64,000 bases of DNA from Lolium rigidum (taxonomy: Eukaryota; Streptophyta; Magnoliopsida; Poales; Poaceae): the NCBI RefSeq assembly GCF_022539505.1, contig NC_061510.1, positions 400,874,249 through 400,938,248 of the forward strand, read 5' to 3'. The position numbers and the translations under genes are program-made. Under the pieces are notes generated by a model. The model ran no database searches, was not told the origin of the DNA, and worked only from the letters and a program-made list of their open reading frames with translations. Position 1 is the first letter of the stretch, and every line of letters starts with the position of its first letter. Below are positions 33,601-46,732 of this stretch, one piece after another.

Positions 33601-36600
33601 CACTCGATTAGCCTCTCGCATCGCCATCGCGTCGCACGTCCGCGAGTCCCGCCGCTTGACCTCGCCGGCGAGCACGCTCCGGTGACCATACCGGAGCGGC
33701 GCCGCCACCGCTAGCCTCGATTTTGCGTGCCGGATCGTATGAACATGGTCACCTGCCCTCACGCGCCTCGAAACGCCGGCGATCCTCGCCACTGGCCGCC
33801 GGTCAGAACCTCCCCTGGCCACCGTGGCGATTTTGACCACGGTCAAAGCCATGTGGCAGCCAACGTGGTCTAGGCCCACCTGCCAGTAACCCTGTGTAGC
33901 AGTAGACTGGGTGCGTTTAGCATTTCCGTTTCAATTCAAGATTTCAATAATACCTGCAACTCAAAATAAATCTAGAAAATTCATTATAATTCCGAAAAAG
34001 ATAAATAAGATATCAAAATTCTTAGAAAAATAAACCCTATCCAATAAAAATATAAAATGAAATTTTTATTTTTAATAAAAATTTAATTATTTAATACTTG
34101 TTAATTAAGCCTTTTCTTTAATTCTAAATTGAATTAAAAGTCAATAAATAGTAAAACCTTCTAAAATAAACAAAAACCAGTAAGCAAAATAAAGAAAACA
34201 TTAAAGCTATTTTTCTTTATTTATTATTTTGTTAAATCTTTATTAGTGGAAATTTACACCCTGATTAATAATTACCTTAAATTATTAATTGTTCAAAAAT
34301 AACAAAATGGCAAATTCAATATTATTTTTGAATTACAAAGTTATTAATAACTTCATCCATAATGAAGTTATTAATCCAAGAACTAATTGACAAATAGGAA
34401 ACACTAAGTTCCATATTGAATTAAGAACACAAACCCATAATTTTATGTGGGATACTAAAACCCTAACACCATTAGGAACCCTAGCTCCACTAATCCATTT
34501 GAACCCTAATTTGCCACTAACCTAAACCCTAGGTTATTGGATGTGATCATACCACTTACTTTTCATTCATAGGTTTATTATGAGCAACTCAATGGTTGAT
34601 CATATTCACATATATATATAGGAACACTATCATTAATAATTTAGCATCCCATGTATACATAACATAAAACCCAGGTGATCCAATAGGAACACATAAGTCC
34701 AAACCCTAGATCCTATTACCAAAGCTATCATCCTTATTCATTCTTATTTAGCATCACACCATTGTGATGAACCCTAATAGCAACCATACCTACTATTCTA
34801 CTTTACATAACCTTGTTCCACTAAACCCTATTAGTGTGAGATACTTATGAACCATCCTATTTAGGAACTAATTATTTTATACTTAGAAATCCAATGGCTA
34901 ATACAAGACAACCTCAACCTTAATTGTAATACTTCTTATTATTTAAGAAGTATGTTCTTCAAAAGTTATTCTTTTAAAGAAAATAAGAAATCATCATCAA
35001 TCCTGCCTAATAGAACCTATAACCAATAACCAGCTATCAACCGCAAGGTATACCAACCATGATAGCAACTATTTATAATAAATTGCTCAAGATGCCTAGG
35101 CTTAACTCAACCCTACAAGCCCTTGGTACTGATGAATCCAACCTTGTTATGATCCATCTACTACTTACTCCGTGAAAACAATTAGAACCATGGAAAACCA
35201 TAAAACCCCACAAACCTAATTATCATACTTGTTCTTTATTAAAGAACATGTTCTTCAAAAGTTATTCTTTTGAAGTATATGATAATTCATCATTAACCAT
35301 GCCATATAGTGCTAAAACCAACCACTATTCATGACATGTTAAGATTATACCAAATGTTATTTTTGTGTGCTATTATTGTATTGATATATTGCAGCACCTG
35401 TTTATGATACCAAGCAATCAATTCTTAATAAGAACCTTGTTTGTGAATCACTCTAAAAGTGCAACACACCCAATAATAATCATTACCACTCACTGATCCT
35501 AAATCATCGGGGTTAGGTCACGCTTAGAGCGATTGCATCTCATACTTATGCATTATTGCATCCTTGTCAATCTTTTAAACATCGTCCTTACCGGACGATG
35601 ATGCTATTTCAGAATTTGGAGTTATTGCGTATCGAAGACCTTGCCTCGCATAATCTTGCAAGTCAAGAAAGGCAAGTTCATCACTTGCTCATGTCAATTG
35701 AGTATCTTTATCAAATTACTTGCAAAGTACTATGATTATCACTATTGCATAAAAACCAAAACCACTATTTTCATAACTATGAATATGACTATGTGGTGGG
35801 CAATGGAACCATGGATTGTGTTGATATGGTGGAGGTTCCATTGCAAGGGTTTATATCCATCTAGGATTAAACAACAAATGTCGCCAGTGATTCTTGTGCC
35901 GTAATACCCGTGTTAACCATAAGATCCGGAGTGGGACGGAGTAGTCAAAAGTGTTTCCACCTCTCGTTCATCAACGGATGCGCTTTACCGTAGACACTTG
36001 TATCCGTCGGGGCAAGCGGTGGGCTGGGGAAGCCTTAAGTCCCCACGGCATAGTCCGTAGACACTTGTCGCTCGAAGTGCAAGCGGTGGGCTGGGGAAGC
36101 CTAAAGTCCCCACGGTATTGCGGTCTATGATGGGTTGCAGCTACCGGCGAAGGAGTTTGGTTAACGAGTCCCAAACCGTTGTCGTGGTCGGGGTCCATCC
36201 TTAAGTGGTATAAGAGGACCGACGAGGACCCGTGGTCGGGGTATGCAACAAAGGGTGGGTGTTCGAGGTAGCGGAGGAACATGATTGGCTAGACCTTATA
36301 CCGGGCCTCACACCATAGGAAGTGTGGACGGGAAGATCACCCTGTTGGCACCAAGGTTAAGATCTCTTATGGGTAAAGCAACACACCTCTCGCAGAGTGT
36401 AAAGAACCGTGACCTGTCACTCCCCGTTCCGGATATGGAACTCGCGAACGCCGCCGGAAAGGAGCTCCATGAAGTTCTAGTAAACCGGTGAAGGCTGACG
36501 GACATAGTTCTTCCGAATAAAAGCAACCTTTTGAAGAAATGGTTATGAAAACTTGCATTGGTATTAGACTTTCCGGTCTAATGCCGTAGCTAGTGCATTA

Positions 36601-37139
36601 AACACCTCTTTCCTATAATGAACTTGTTGAGTACGCTCGTACTCATCCCACTCTTAAATCCCCTGCTTAGATATGGAGGCAACGAAGGAGGATCTACAGT
36701 GCAAACCGAAGACCGAGGAGTTGACAACTACTTCAAGAGACAGGAACCTGTCAGAGGAGTCCAATACTACATCCAACAAGAAGAAAACCTAGTTTAGCCA
36801 TAGAAGGGAACTAGTTTCCTAAACCTAGCTCCTATTGAGCTAGAATCTATTCACAGCCTCTAGAGTTAGTTAAATACTCTACAAATAGAGTTCGTGATAA
36901 GACTAGACTACGAGTCGTTCTTCCGGAGTTTATTTGCAGCTTTTACCTCATTGTAAAGTAGGAGGCTCGTGATGATCTTATGTAACAGAGTCATTGTTGT
37001 AATTCTATAGACATGCCTTGGACCCGCATATGTTTCTGTTGTACCACTCTGAGCGATATAATACTAGTGGAACGATGTTTCATTGGTGTTATATCAGACT
37101 TGCATACTACACCATGCAGTGGTATGCCGGGTCACCACA
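30622..37139 (+). repeat. 3' LTR of giant-LTR element copy 1
   Basis: It is a full-length direct copy of 11456-17966. The first two bases are CG instead of TG (CCGTAATATCCCGTG versus CTGTAATATCCCAGG), both changes at CTG/CAG sites. The TATA box is at 33263-33270, the donor GT at 33568, the three-way junction at about 35217-35286 and the 67-bp duplication from 35988. Confidence 0.93.
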
Positions 37140-37144
37140 GCTGG
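37140..37144. repeat. Target site duplication GCTGG (right copy)
   Basis: Identical to 11451-11455, confirming the element boundaries. Confidence 0.9.
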
Positions 37145-37355
37145 TGCATCTGAGCACACCCTCAGACCAGGAAAAAGAAGGGAGCCAGAGGCGAAGAAGG
37201 GTGACGGTGGGGAAGAAGAAGAGCCCGCCAAACGCCACACCAATTCGCCACCTGCATTCTCGAGTCGTATGTCGCCTTGTCGAACCGTCATGTCCAAATC
37301 GCCGCCACCGCCGGTGATGAGTCCAAAAAACGTGATGTTTTACACTACATAAACA
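37145..37355 (+). pseudogene. Gene-like fragment interrupted by giant-LTR copy 1
   Basis: A frame runs from the insertion point to the stop at 37350-37352. It encodes a Lys/Glu-rich then Ser/Pro-rich tail. If the element and one target duplication are ignored, the same frame is open on the left side from ATG 11421 with a hydrophobic start (MMRLLGALVFAGAS). The uninterrupted ORF would have about 80 codons. The opposite strand is also open for about 64 codons, so the coding strand is unclear. No known domain. Confidence 0.25.
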
Positions 37356-37468
37356 TACACTTTTTTGTCTCAATGCATGCTCTATCTAGCTTTGACTACG
37401 TTCTAAATGCATGATTACGAGTATTGGTTCATTTTCATGGGAGATTTGCACAACTAGTAATTTTACTA

Positions 37469-37589
37469 CTTCATCCTATCCGTATTAATTGCTCAACTTT
37501 GTTTAGATACAGATGTATTTAGTCAACAAACACGTCTAGATACATCCATTTCTTCTGATGATGAGTCAATTAATTTGGATCGGAGGGAG
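37469..37589. mobile_element. Stowaway MITE
   Basis: The left end CTTCATCCTATCCGTATTAATT and the right end AATTAATTTGGATCGGAGGGAG are inverted repeats flanked by TA. The interior has the AGATACATCCATTTCT-type text frequent in Triticeae Stowaway elements. Length is 121 bp, non-coding. Confidence 0.8.
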
Positions 37590-37672
37590 TAGGATTTTAT
37601 TGCTTTTCCTTGTCTTTGGTGTCTACGTGTTATGAACCTTTATGGACAAAACACGAGAAAATGAGCCAAAGG

Positions 37673-37685
37673 CACTACAAGAAAA
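37673..37685 (+). repeat. CACTA terminal inverted repeat (left)
   Basis: CACTACAAGAAAA, preceded by AGG as a possible 3-bp target site. Confidence 0.75.
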
Positions 37686-37989
37686 GTTGCCATGGCCGAC
37701 GAAGTTGAAGTCGCGCCGTGGTTGCTGGTGTACCATGGCCGACGATTTTTGGTCTCTCCGTTGTGCATGTCAAAACGTTTTTTTTCTTATTTTTGAGGCC
37801 ACCTAGCCCGACGAAAACGGCCAAAACGTCGCGTATGGTGGCCCGGGACGTGGTGCATCTCGAATTCTCGGGTTCGCCGGCCGAGTCAACGCAAATCCGC
37901 ACCGCCCGTGGATGTAGGGCCCGGATGGCAACCTCTCGGCGTTGTTTTTTTCTCGATCGCGCCATCTCGTTCAACGCTCTCCGATCGAG

Positions 37990-40230
37990 CCGTTTACGAT
38001 GCAGGCTCATGGGTCCCGCATGTCATCCTCTATGAACCAAAATTCTTTCTATTCTTGGATTTTTTTGACCCCCTGATTTCTGGCTACTTCCTTTTTCTTT
38101 TGATCCCTTGCCGCCTTGGAAACGTTGAGACCGCTGCTGCTAAATGGGACCCGCATGTCATCCTCCATGTGCAATCAACTTTCTTTTCTTGGAGTTATTT
38201 TTGGCACCTCATATTTGGTCACTTGCCTTTTTCTTTCGATCCCGTCCCGCCTCTCAAACGGTGAGACCGCTGGTGCTAAATGGGACCCGCATGTCATCCT
38301 CTATGTACTATAAAACTTTCTTTTCTTGGATTTTTTTTGGCACCTCATATTTAGTCACTTACCTTTTTCTTTCGATCCCCTGCCGCCTCTCAAACGGTGA
38401 GACCGCTGCTGCTAAATGGGACCCGCATGTCATCCTCTATGTACTATAAAACTTCCTTTTCTTGAATTATTTTTGGCTCCTGATATTTGGTCACTTGCCT
38501 TTTTCTTTCGATCCCCTGTCACCTCTCAAACGGTGATACCGCCGCTGCTAAATGGGACCCGCATGTCATCCTCTATGTACTATAAAACTTTCTTTTCTTG
38601 AATTATTTTTGGCTCCTCATATTTGGTCACTTGCCTTTTTCTTTCGATCTCATACCACGTTTGAAACGTTGAGAAACCTGCTGGCTCATGGGACCCGCAT
38701 GTCATCCTCTATGTGCTATAAAAGTTTATTTTCTTGGATTTTTTTCACCCTCTGATTTTTGGCTATTTCCTTTTTCTTTTGATCCCCTGCCGTCTTGGAA
38801 ACGTTGAGTAAGTCGCTTACTCATGGGACCCGCATGTCATCCTCTATGTACAATCAAGTTTCTTTTCTTGAATTATTTTTGGATCCCGATATTTGGTCAC
38901 TTGCCTTTTTCTTTCGATCTCATGCCACGTTTGAAACGTTGAGGAACCCGCGAGCTCATGGGACCCGCATGCCATCCTCTATGTACTATAAAACTTTCTT
39001 TTCTTGGATTTTTTTGGCACCTCATATTTGGTCACTTGCCTTTTTCTTTCGATCCCCTGCCGCTTCTCAAACGGTGATACCGCCGTCGCTAATTGGGACC
39101 CGCATGTCATCCTCTATGTACAATCAAGTTTCTTTCTTGAATTATTTTTGGCTCCCGATATTTGGTCACTTGCCTTTTTCTTTCGATTTCATGCCACGTT
39201 TGAAACGTTGAGGACCCCGCTCGGCTCATGGGACCCGCATGTCATCCTCTATGTGCTATAAAAGTTTATTTTCTTGGGTTTTTTCACCCTCCGATTTTTG
39301 GCTATTTCCTTTTTCTTTTGATCCCCGCCGCCTTGGAAACGTTGAGTAAGTCAGCCGACTCATGGGACCCGCATGTCATCCTCTATGTACAATCTACTTT
39401 CTTTTTCTTTTGATCTTAAGCCGCATTTGAAACGTTGAGACCGTCTGCCGCTAATTGGGACCCGCATGTCATCCTCTATGTACAATAAAGTTTTTTTCTT
39501 GGATTATCTTTGGCTCCCGATATTTTGTCACTTGCCTTTTTCTTTGGATCTCATGTCGCCTTTGAAACGTTGAGTAAGCCGCCGGCTCATGGGTCCCGCA
39601 TGTCATCCTCTACGAACAATAAAAGTTTCCTTTCTTGGAGTTATTTTTGACCCCTAATTTCTCGGCTATTTGCCTTTTTCTTTTGATCTCCTGCCCCTTT
39701 GAAACGATGAGGACGTCGTTGGTAGGTCGGTCCCACATGTCATCCTCTCGTGAACAATAAAAGTTTCCTTTGATGGATTTATTTTGAACCCCTAATTAAT
39801 TTCTCGGATATTTCCTTTTTTTCCTTTGATCCCCTGCCGCCTTGGAATCGTTGAGGATGCCGCCGCCTCATGGGTCCCGCATGTCATCCTCTCGTAATCG
39901 GTAAATGTTTCTTTTCTTGGATTTTGTTTACCAAATGATTTTTGGCTTATTTTTTCTTTCGATCTCCTGCCGCCTTTAAAACGTTGAGGACGCCGCCGGC
40001 TCACGGGTCCCACATGTCGGCCTCTATGAACAATAAACGCCGAGGATGCCGCCGCCTCATGGGTCCCGCATGTCATCCTCTTAGAACGAAAATGTTTCTT
40101 TTCTTGGATTTTGTACCAACATATTTTTGTTTTATTTTTTCTTTCCATCCCCTGCCGCCTTTAAAACGTTGACGACGTTGTCGGCTCATGGGTCCCCGAT
40201 GTCAGCCTCCCCGTACAACAAACATGTGAT
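37990..40230. repeat. 135-bp tandem repeat array, left block
   Basis: Units carry a GGGACCCGCATGTCATCCTC anchor, an ACAATAAA/CTATAAAA segment, a TTTCTTTTCTTGGATTATTT block, a TTTTTCTTTCGATC block and a GAAACGTTGAG block. Anchors fall at 38011, 38146, 38282, 38418, 38554, 38690, 38825, 38960, 39095, 39230 and 39364, that is every 134-136 bp, then less regularly to 40190. ORFs across it (up to 138 codons) merely translate the repeat. Confidence 0.9.
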
Positions 40231-40577
40231 ATCTTGATTATTTTGCAGACAATAAACAGTGTATTGCGCTCTGAGCTATTGCAAATGGATAAATTAAATC
40301 TTTATTTTTACATAAACAAACTTATATGTTGAATCTCCTTGTTTTTTTGTTTTTGCGAAGCATAGGAATTTCCTGTTTATTTTAGAAAATTCCGAACTTT
40401 CCTGTTTTGGAGTGGGCTGAAATTGTACGAGTCAAAAGGCCAAGCAGGATAGTTCGAAGGCCCAGATGTCCAGATGCAGCCCAATTGAAATCTCCCTTCT
40501 TGGATTTTTTTCACCCCCTGATTTCTGGCTACTTCATTTTTCTTTTGGTCCAGTGCCGCCTTGGAAACGTTGAGACC
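40231..40577. repeat. Spacer of the array's higher-order unit (first copy)
   Basis: Unique-looking sequence (ATGTGATATCTTGATTATTT, AAATAAAC, GTGGGCTGAAATTGTACGAG) that recurs at about 57060-57310. It is followed by a partial array unit up to the insertion point of giant-LTR copy 2. No coding content. Confidence 0.8.
40573..40577. repeat. Target site duplication AGACC (left copy)
   Basis: AGACC belongs to the GTTGAGACC block of the array and recurs at 55744-55748, where the array continues as GACCGCTGCTGC. Confidence 0.9.
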
Positions 40578-43500
40578 TGTAATATCCCAGGTATTGGGGT
40601 TACAAATATAGAGGAAACAGTTGTGTGCATTGCATTCATGCATAGAAAATCTGGGGAATTTTCGCGCTTTAAAGTAAAACAGTCACATGAATCGAAGTTT
40701 CACTTGACCTTGGTGGAATTGAAGTAGCTCATCAAGTCAAGCGCTATAAACCTCAATGTGACTCTGTTAAAACTTTGTTTTGGGAAGAGATGATTTGATC
40801 TAAGGGGTTAGATCAAATGGAATTAATAATCAACACAACAACACTTTACTCAATGATCAAATGCTTGATCTTATAAAAGATTATAATATGGTAATTCTTA
40901 CCATAACACATGAACATACATCTATTTGGAAATCAAGTAACAATAAATGGATAAACCATTCTTCACTTATCTTTTCCATGTCTTAAACTAATCTTTGATC
41001 CTACCATGAACCTCATGGTATTCATTTTTACTTCATTCTTGGAAACATGACATGGAGATCAACTCTAGAAATATATATTCTTCTCTATTCCAATTTATTA
41101 ACCATCAATCCTTGAGAGAACTCTAAGTAATTACCTCAGGAATTCTCCTGGGATTTAATCTATTGAGACAACCATAATATGCCTGTCTTAGAAAATAAAA
41201 TAGAAGTGCTATACCTTAGTTCATCAAGACAATACTTAAACCTGGGAGTGAGAAACCTAGATTCTTGAGAGATAACTTAGGGGCCAAACCTTGATCATTA
41301 TAGATTGAGTGATGATCATAAACCTTAAGAACTTGAGGTAGAGATATTAAGAACAAGTTGATCATGCCTAATCCATGATCATGCTCTTGAGGTATGTGAG
41401 GATAAGTTAAACCCTAAACTTATATTCCAACCTTAACTTGTGAATCACTTGGTGATCATAAGAAGAATCCTACCATATCTATGTTCCATAAATTAAAGAA
41501 CCTAGGAAAACCTTAGAGTAAAATTCCATACTTTATATGGTGAGAAACCATCCATCCATATGACCAAAGTTAACTATAAAAAGAACTATAACAACTTTAG
41601 TTACTTGAATGATAAATTGAGGATATCACTAGAAGTTAATTGGGAGAAGACAAAACTAATTCTCTAGTCCTTAGTAATTAAAGGAGCACCTGAACAATTA
41701 AGCAAGTAACCATTTCATCATGGTTATGAGAGATTAACCCTAGCACATGCAATATGGTGCCATCTCATCTCACAATCTAGAATTAAACCTCAACCCTAGT
41801 TTGTGTATCACTATGGTGATCATAATACTAACCAGGCCATAGATGAGATTCAAACCAATTGCCATTAGGTGAATCTCATTAGAACCTTAGAAATTGCTCA
41901 CAAGTTATATCTTAGGTTTCAATTATGAACCTAAGATTAACCTTGTGCTATATTTTATAATTAACACCCATAAGTGATGATCAACCACTTAGCATGATAA
42001 CCAAGACCAAACCATGATGAGAGTAGTACCTACTCTAGGTATTTCAAGGTGTTACTAAACTATAATAAAAGTACTACACTTGGAAGGAGTTCTAGTAGAA
42101 GTTTCCACTCATTAGCACATAGTTATGCACATAAGATAACAGTCAAGTGACAACATTCTCGAATTGGAGATCAAGTCCTTAGAAATATCCAGGTATAGGA
42201 AATCATGCCACTAGATCATCTCCTTCACTTATAAAATATAGGGCACATGAAATCACACCTTTGAAATCCTATTTCAAAAATAAGAAGCTAAGCCTTAAGA
42301 TCATAATCCATTAACAAATCCTTGCTAGATAAAGCAAAGGCAATTTATCACCTATTATTATCAAGTGCTATAGTACTATTATAATATTTAGAATTTTATA
42401 AGAAAGAGAATGGAAGATTATAATTATTAACGTACATACTTGAAATATTGTGCACTTGGAACCTATCATTATATTAAACATTAAAATAGTATGCCTCAAG
42501 TAGAATTTTGCTTAAAAAGTAATTGCCAAGTTAAAAGTAATTACAAATTTCTGCAAACAGAATTGAATTCAAAACTGAATTCAAAATAGAAAATAAAAAC
42601 AGAAAATAAAACAGAAAAAAAAGAAGGGAAAAACATTACCTGGCTCACCTGGCCGTGCAGCCCATGGTGTAGCCCAGCCGCGGCCCAGCAAACACAACCC
42701 ACCAGCAGCCCACTTACCAGCCCAACTTACCTCTTCGTTGAAAAATCAACGAGAGGAAGTCGTCCTCATCCTCTCGACGCGCATGGACGCCAGCACGAAG
42801 GCGTGCTCCTCTTCGTCGCTCGCTAGCGCCCTCTCCTTCCTCGACGACGTGACGAGGCACCCTCCGACGCCGTATAAAAGCCCCGGGACGAGCCTAGCCT
42901 CGGTTTTCTTCCTCCTCTGCTAAATTTTCCCCAATCCGAAACCCTACCTGAGCCGGACGTCGACCGTCGCCGTCGATTGGGGAAGCCCCAGGCCTCGCCA
43001 TGACCACCGTTAGAACCGCCATGCTCGACTTGCTCCTCCTGCAAAAGGAATCGAGCAGGGGCAGCCCGTAGCGCCGTCGCCAAGCTCAGCTCTCCGGCGG
43101 CCGGCGCCATTAATTCCGGCGAACCAGACCTTCATTCGCCTCGCCGTCAAGCCCGCTGTGTCCCTGGTGAGCCACTGATCCTCATAGCATGCCTAGGCTG
43201 CTTGATTACGTCCTCTAGCTTCGCCGTACCATGCATACCGCGAGCCCTGCCGCTCCGTCTCGCCGGCGTGCGAGCTCCGGCGACCATTTGGCGGCGGTGC
43301 CACCACCACTGGGATCGCCTCGGCGTCCTCTTTCTAACCAGCACACGCACGCTCTCGCGGGTGGCCGGAATCGCCGGCGACGTCCACCTCTGGTCGCCGG
43401 TGAGGCACTTGGTTGCCACGTCGGCACCACGTGGCCGCCAACGTGGACACGGCCCACCAGTCATGGACTGTGTGGGTGTCCTGTCCGTGTAGCTTTAGTC

Positions 43501-46500
43501 ATTTCATGTTTAGATTTAAATCCAGAAAATTACTGCAAATTCATTTAATTATAGAAAATTCATAAAAACTCAGAAAAATAAATATAAGATATCAAAATTC
43601 TTATAAAGATAAACCCTATCCAATAAAAATATAAAATGAAATTCTTATTTTTAATAAAAATTTAATTATTTAATACTTATTATTTAAGCCTTTAATTCTA
43701 ATTCCAAATTTAATTAAAATTCAATAATTAAGAAAAAACTTCTAAAATTAATAAAAACCATTAAGCAAATCAGGAAAATATTAAAACAAATTTTCCTTTG
43801 CTTATAATTTATTAAATCCTTAATAGGAGGATTTAAACCCTGATTAATAATTACTCTAAATTACTAATTGTTTAAAAATAATAAAATGCCCAATTCAATA
43901 TTATTTCTACTTCCAAGTTACTAATAACTTCACCTTTACCATGAAGTTATTAATCACAGAATTAAATTGTAAATAGCAAACCCTAAATTCCACATGGAAT
44001 GATATTACAACCCTATCATTTCATGTGACTCCTAAAACCTTAAATTAATTAGGAACCCTAGTTCCATTATCACATGTGAACCCTAATATGCTTTTAACCT
44101 AAAACCAAGGTTAGAACAGATGATCATGGTACTTTATTTTAAATCATAGAGCCATCATGAGCAACTAAAAGACATACCTATGTCCACATAAAATGTAGAA
44201 CCCTATCACTAGCAATCTAGTATTCCATGTATGCATACCACTAAACCTAGTTGATCAAGTAAAGTCAACCAAGTCTAAACCCTAGCTCGTAGCTTTAGAA
44301 TTGTCAATCTTAGTTATCCATGCTTAGCATCACACCATTATGATGAACTCCAATAGCAACCATACCTACTGTTTTACATTACCTAACCATATTCCATTAA
44401 ACCCTACTGATGTTGGATACTTATCCACCATCCTATTTAGGAGTCAATTATTCCTTACTTAGTGAATCCAATAACAAAACCTAGACAACCTCAACCCTAA
44501 ATGATATGCTTCTTATTACTTAAGAAGTATGTTCTTCAAAAGTTATTCTTTTAAAATAAATAAAGAATCATCCTCAACCCTGCTTATAAGGACCTATAAA
44601 CCCTAGCTAGCTATCACCAACAAGATGAACAATCTTGATAGCAACCTTGAATGAACAAATACTTAGGATGCCTAGGCTTAATTCAACAATACAAGCCCTT
44701 GTTGCCGATGAATCCAACTATGTTGTGATCCATCTTATACTTACTCCGTAAACTACTTGGAACCGAGAATAAATTATAGCAACCCACAAACCCAATTACC
44801 ATACTTGTTCTTTATCAAATTACATGTTCTTCAAAAGTTATTCTTTTAAAGTATAGGATAATCAATCATTAACCATGCCATATAGTACTAAAACTCGACC
44901 ACTGTTCCTTACTTGTTAACATTATGTCAATAATCATTCTCTTTGTGATCAATTGATTATTATGCTTTATTATCTACCTCGTTTATAATACCAAGTAATC
45001 ACACCTCGAATAAGAACCTTGTTTATGAATCACTCTAAAAGTGTAACACACCCTGAACCAATCATTACAACTCACTGATCCTAAATCATCGGGGTTAGAT
45101 CACGCTTAGAGCGATTGCATCTCATACTTATGCATTATTGCATCCTTGCCAATCTTTTAAACATCATCCTTATCGGACGATGATGCTATTTCAGAATTTG
45201 GAGTTATTGCGTATCGAAGACCTTGCCTCGCATAATCTTGCGAGCCAAGAAAGGCAAGTTCATCACTTGCTCATGTCATTTGTGTATTTCTATCAAATTA
45301 CTTGCAAAAGTATTATGGTTATCACTATTGCATAAAAATCAAAATCACTACTTTCATAACTATGAATATGACTATGTGGTGGGCAATGGAACCATGGATT
45401 GTGTTGATATGGTGGAGGTTCCATTGCACGGGCTTATATCCATCTAGGATTAAACAACAAATGTCGCCAGTGATTCTTGTGCCATAATACCCGTGTTAAC
45501 CATAAGATCTGGAGTGGGACGGAATAGTCAACCGTATTTCCACCTCTTGTACATCGACGGATTCGCTTACCGTAGACGGTTGTATCTTGCGGAGCAATTG
45601 GTGGGTGGGGAGCCCCTTCTAATTCCCCATGGTATAGTCGTTGCTTACCGTAGACGGCTGTCGCTTGCGGAACAATTGGTGGGTGGGGATCCCCTTCTAA
45701 TTCCCCACAGTAATGTGGTCTATGATGGGTTGCAGCTACCGGCGAAGGAGTTTGGTTCAATCCCGGACTATCGTCGTGGTCGGGGTCCACCCCGAAATTA
45801 CGGGAATAATGGGACCGGCGAGGACCCGTGGTCGGGGTTTGCAACAAAGGGTGGGTGTGCGAGGTAGCGGAGGAATATGATTGGCTATGACCTTATACCG
45901 GGCCTCACACCATAGGAAGTGTGGACGGGTCATTCCCGGTTGGCACCAAGGTTAAGATCTCTTATGGGTAAAGCAACACACCTCTCGCAGAGTGTAAAGA
46001 ACCGTGACTCGTCACTCCCTGTTCCGGATATGGAACTGCGAACGCGACCGGAAAGGAGCTCCATGAAGTTCTAGTAAACCGGTGAAGGCCGACGGACATA
46101 GTTCTTCCGAATAAAAGCAACCTCTTGAAGAAATGATTATGAAAACCTGCATTGGTATTAGACTTTCCGGTCTAATGCCGTAGCTAGTGCATTAAACACC
46201 TCTTTCCTATAATGAACTTGTTGAGTACGCTCGTACTCATCCCACTCTTAAATCCCCCGCTTAGATATGGAGGCATCAAAGGAGGATCTACAATGGCAAC
46301 TCGAAGACCGAGGAGTCAACAACTACTTCAAGAGACAGGACCATGTCGGAGGAGTCGGATACCACGTCCAACAAGGAGAAAACCTAGTTTAGCCATAGAA
46401 AGGAACTAGCTTCCTAAACCTAGCTCCTATTTAGCTAGAATCTATTCATAGCCCCTACAGCTAGTCAAATACTCTACAAATAGAGTTCGTGATAGGATTA

Positions 46501-46732
46501 GACTACGAGTCGTTCTTCTGGAGTTTATTTGCAGATTTACCTCATTGTAAAGTAGGAGGCTGTGATGATCTTATGTAACAGAGTAAATGTTGTAATTCTA
46601 TAGACATGCCTTGGACCCGCATATGTTTCTGTTGTACCACTCTGAGCGATATAATACGAGTGGAACTGTGTTTCATTGGTGTTATATCAGACTTGCATAC
46701 TACACCATGCAGTGGTATGCCGGGTCACCACA
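40578..46732 (+). repeat. 5' LTR of giant-LTR element copy 2
   Basis: TGTAATATCCC...GGGTCACCACA. It has the same zone order as copy 1: AT-rich, GC island (42640-43500), AT-rich with hairpins, GC-richer 3' end with a 78-bp duplication starting at 45569 and 45647. Confidence 0.94.
42873..42880 (+). promoter_or_regulatory. LTR core promoter TATA box, copy 2
   Basis: TATAAAAG is followed by a pyrimidine-rich start region; the counterpart is at 51914-51921. The leader contains a 23-codon ORF (ATG at 43000) and ends at a donor-like CCTG|GTGAGCC, GT at 43167 and at 52209 in the 3' LTR. Confidence 0.65.

Larger units (their letters stand above)
11456..37139 (+). mobile_element. Giant-LTR retrotransposon, LARD-like, copy 1
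   Basis: This is a complete element with two direct LTRs of about 6.5 kb (11456-17966 and 30622-37139), an initiator-Met primer site at 17969-17980, a polypurine tract at 30609-30621 and a GCTGG target duplication on both sides. Without the nested Gypsy element (20391-30177) its own internal domain is only about 2.9 kb and shows no gag, protease, reverse transcriptase or integrase. Large LTRs plus a short non-coding interior match the LARD class known from Triticeae, which depends on proteins from other elements. I do not assign a family. A second copy lies at 40578-55743 in the same orientation. Confidence 0.93.

Noticed and set aside
38116..39261. Overlapping 60-140-codon ORFs with repeated MGPACHPL/GTRMSSSMY text
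   Set aside because: They are the translation of a 135-bp tandem repeat (135 is divisible by 3, so frames stay open); no start context or domain.
45223..45447. Protein-looking stretch (YEYDYVVGNGTMDCVDMVE) near the LTR 3' part
   Set aside because: Conserved at the DNA level in all four LTRs like the non-coding surroundings, interrupted by stops upstream in copy 1 and not in a long frame.
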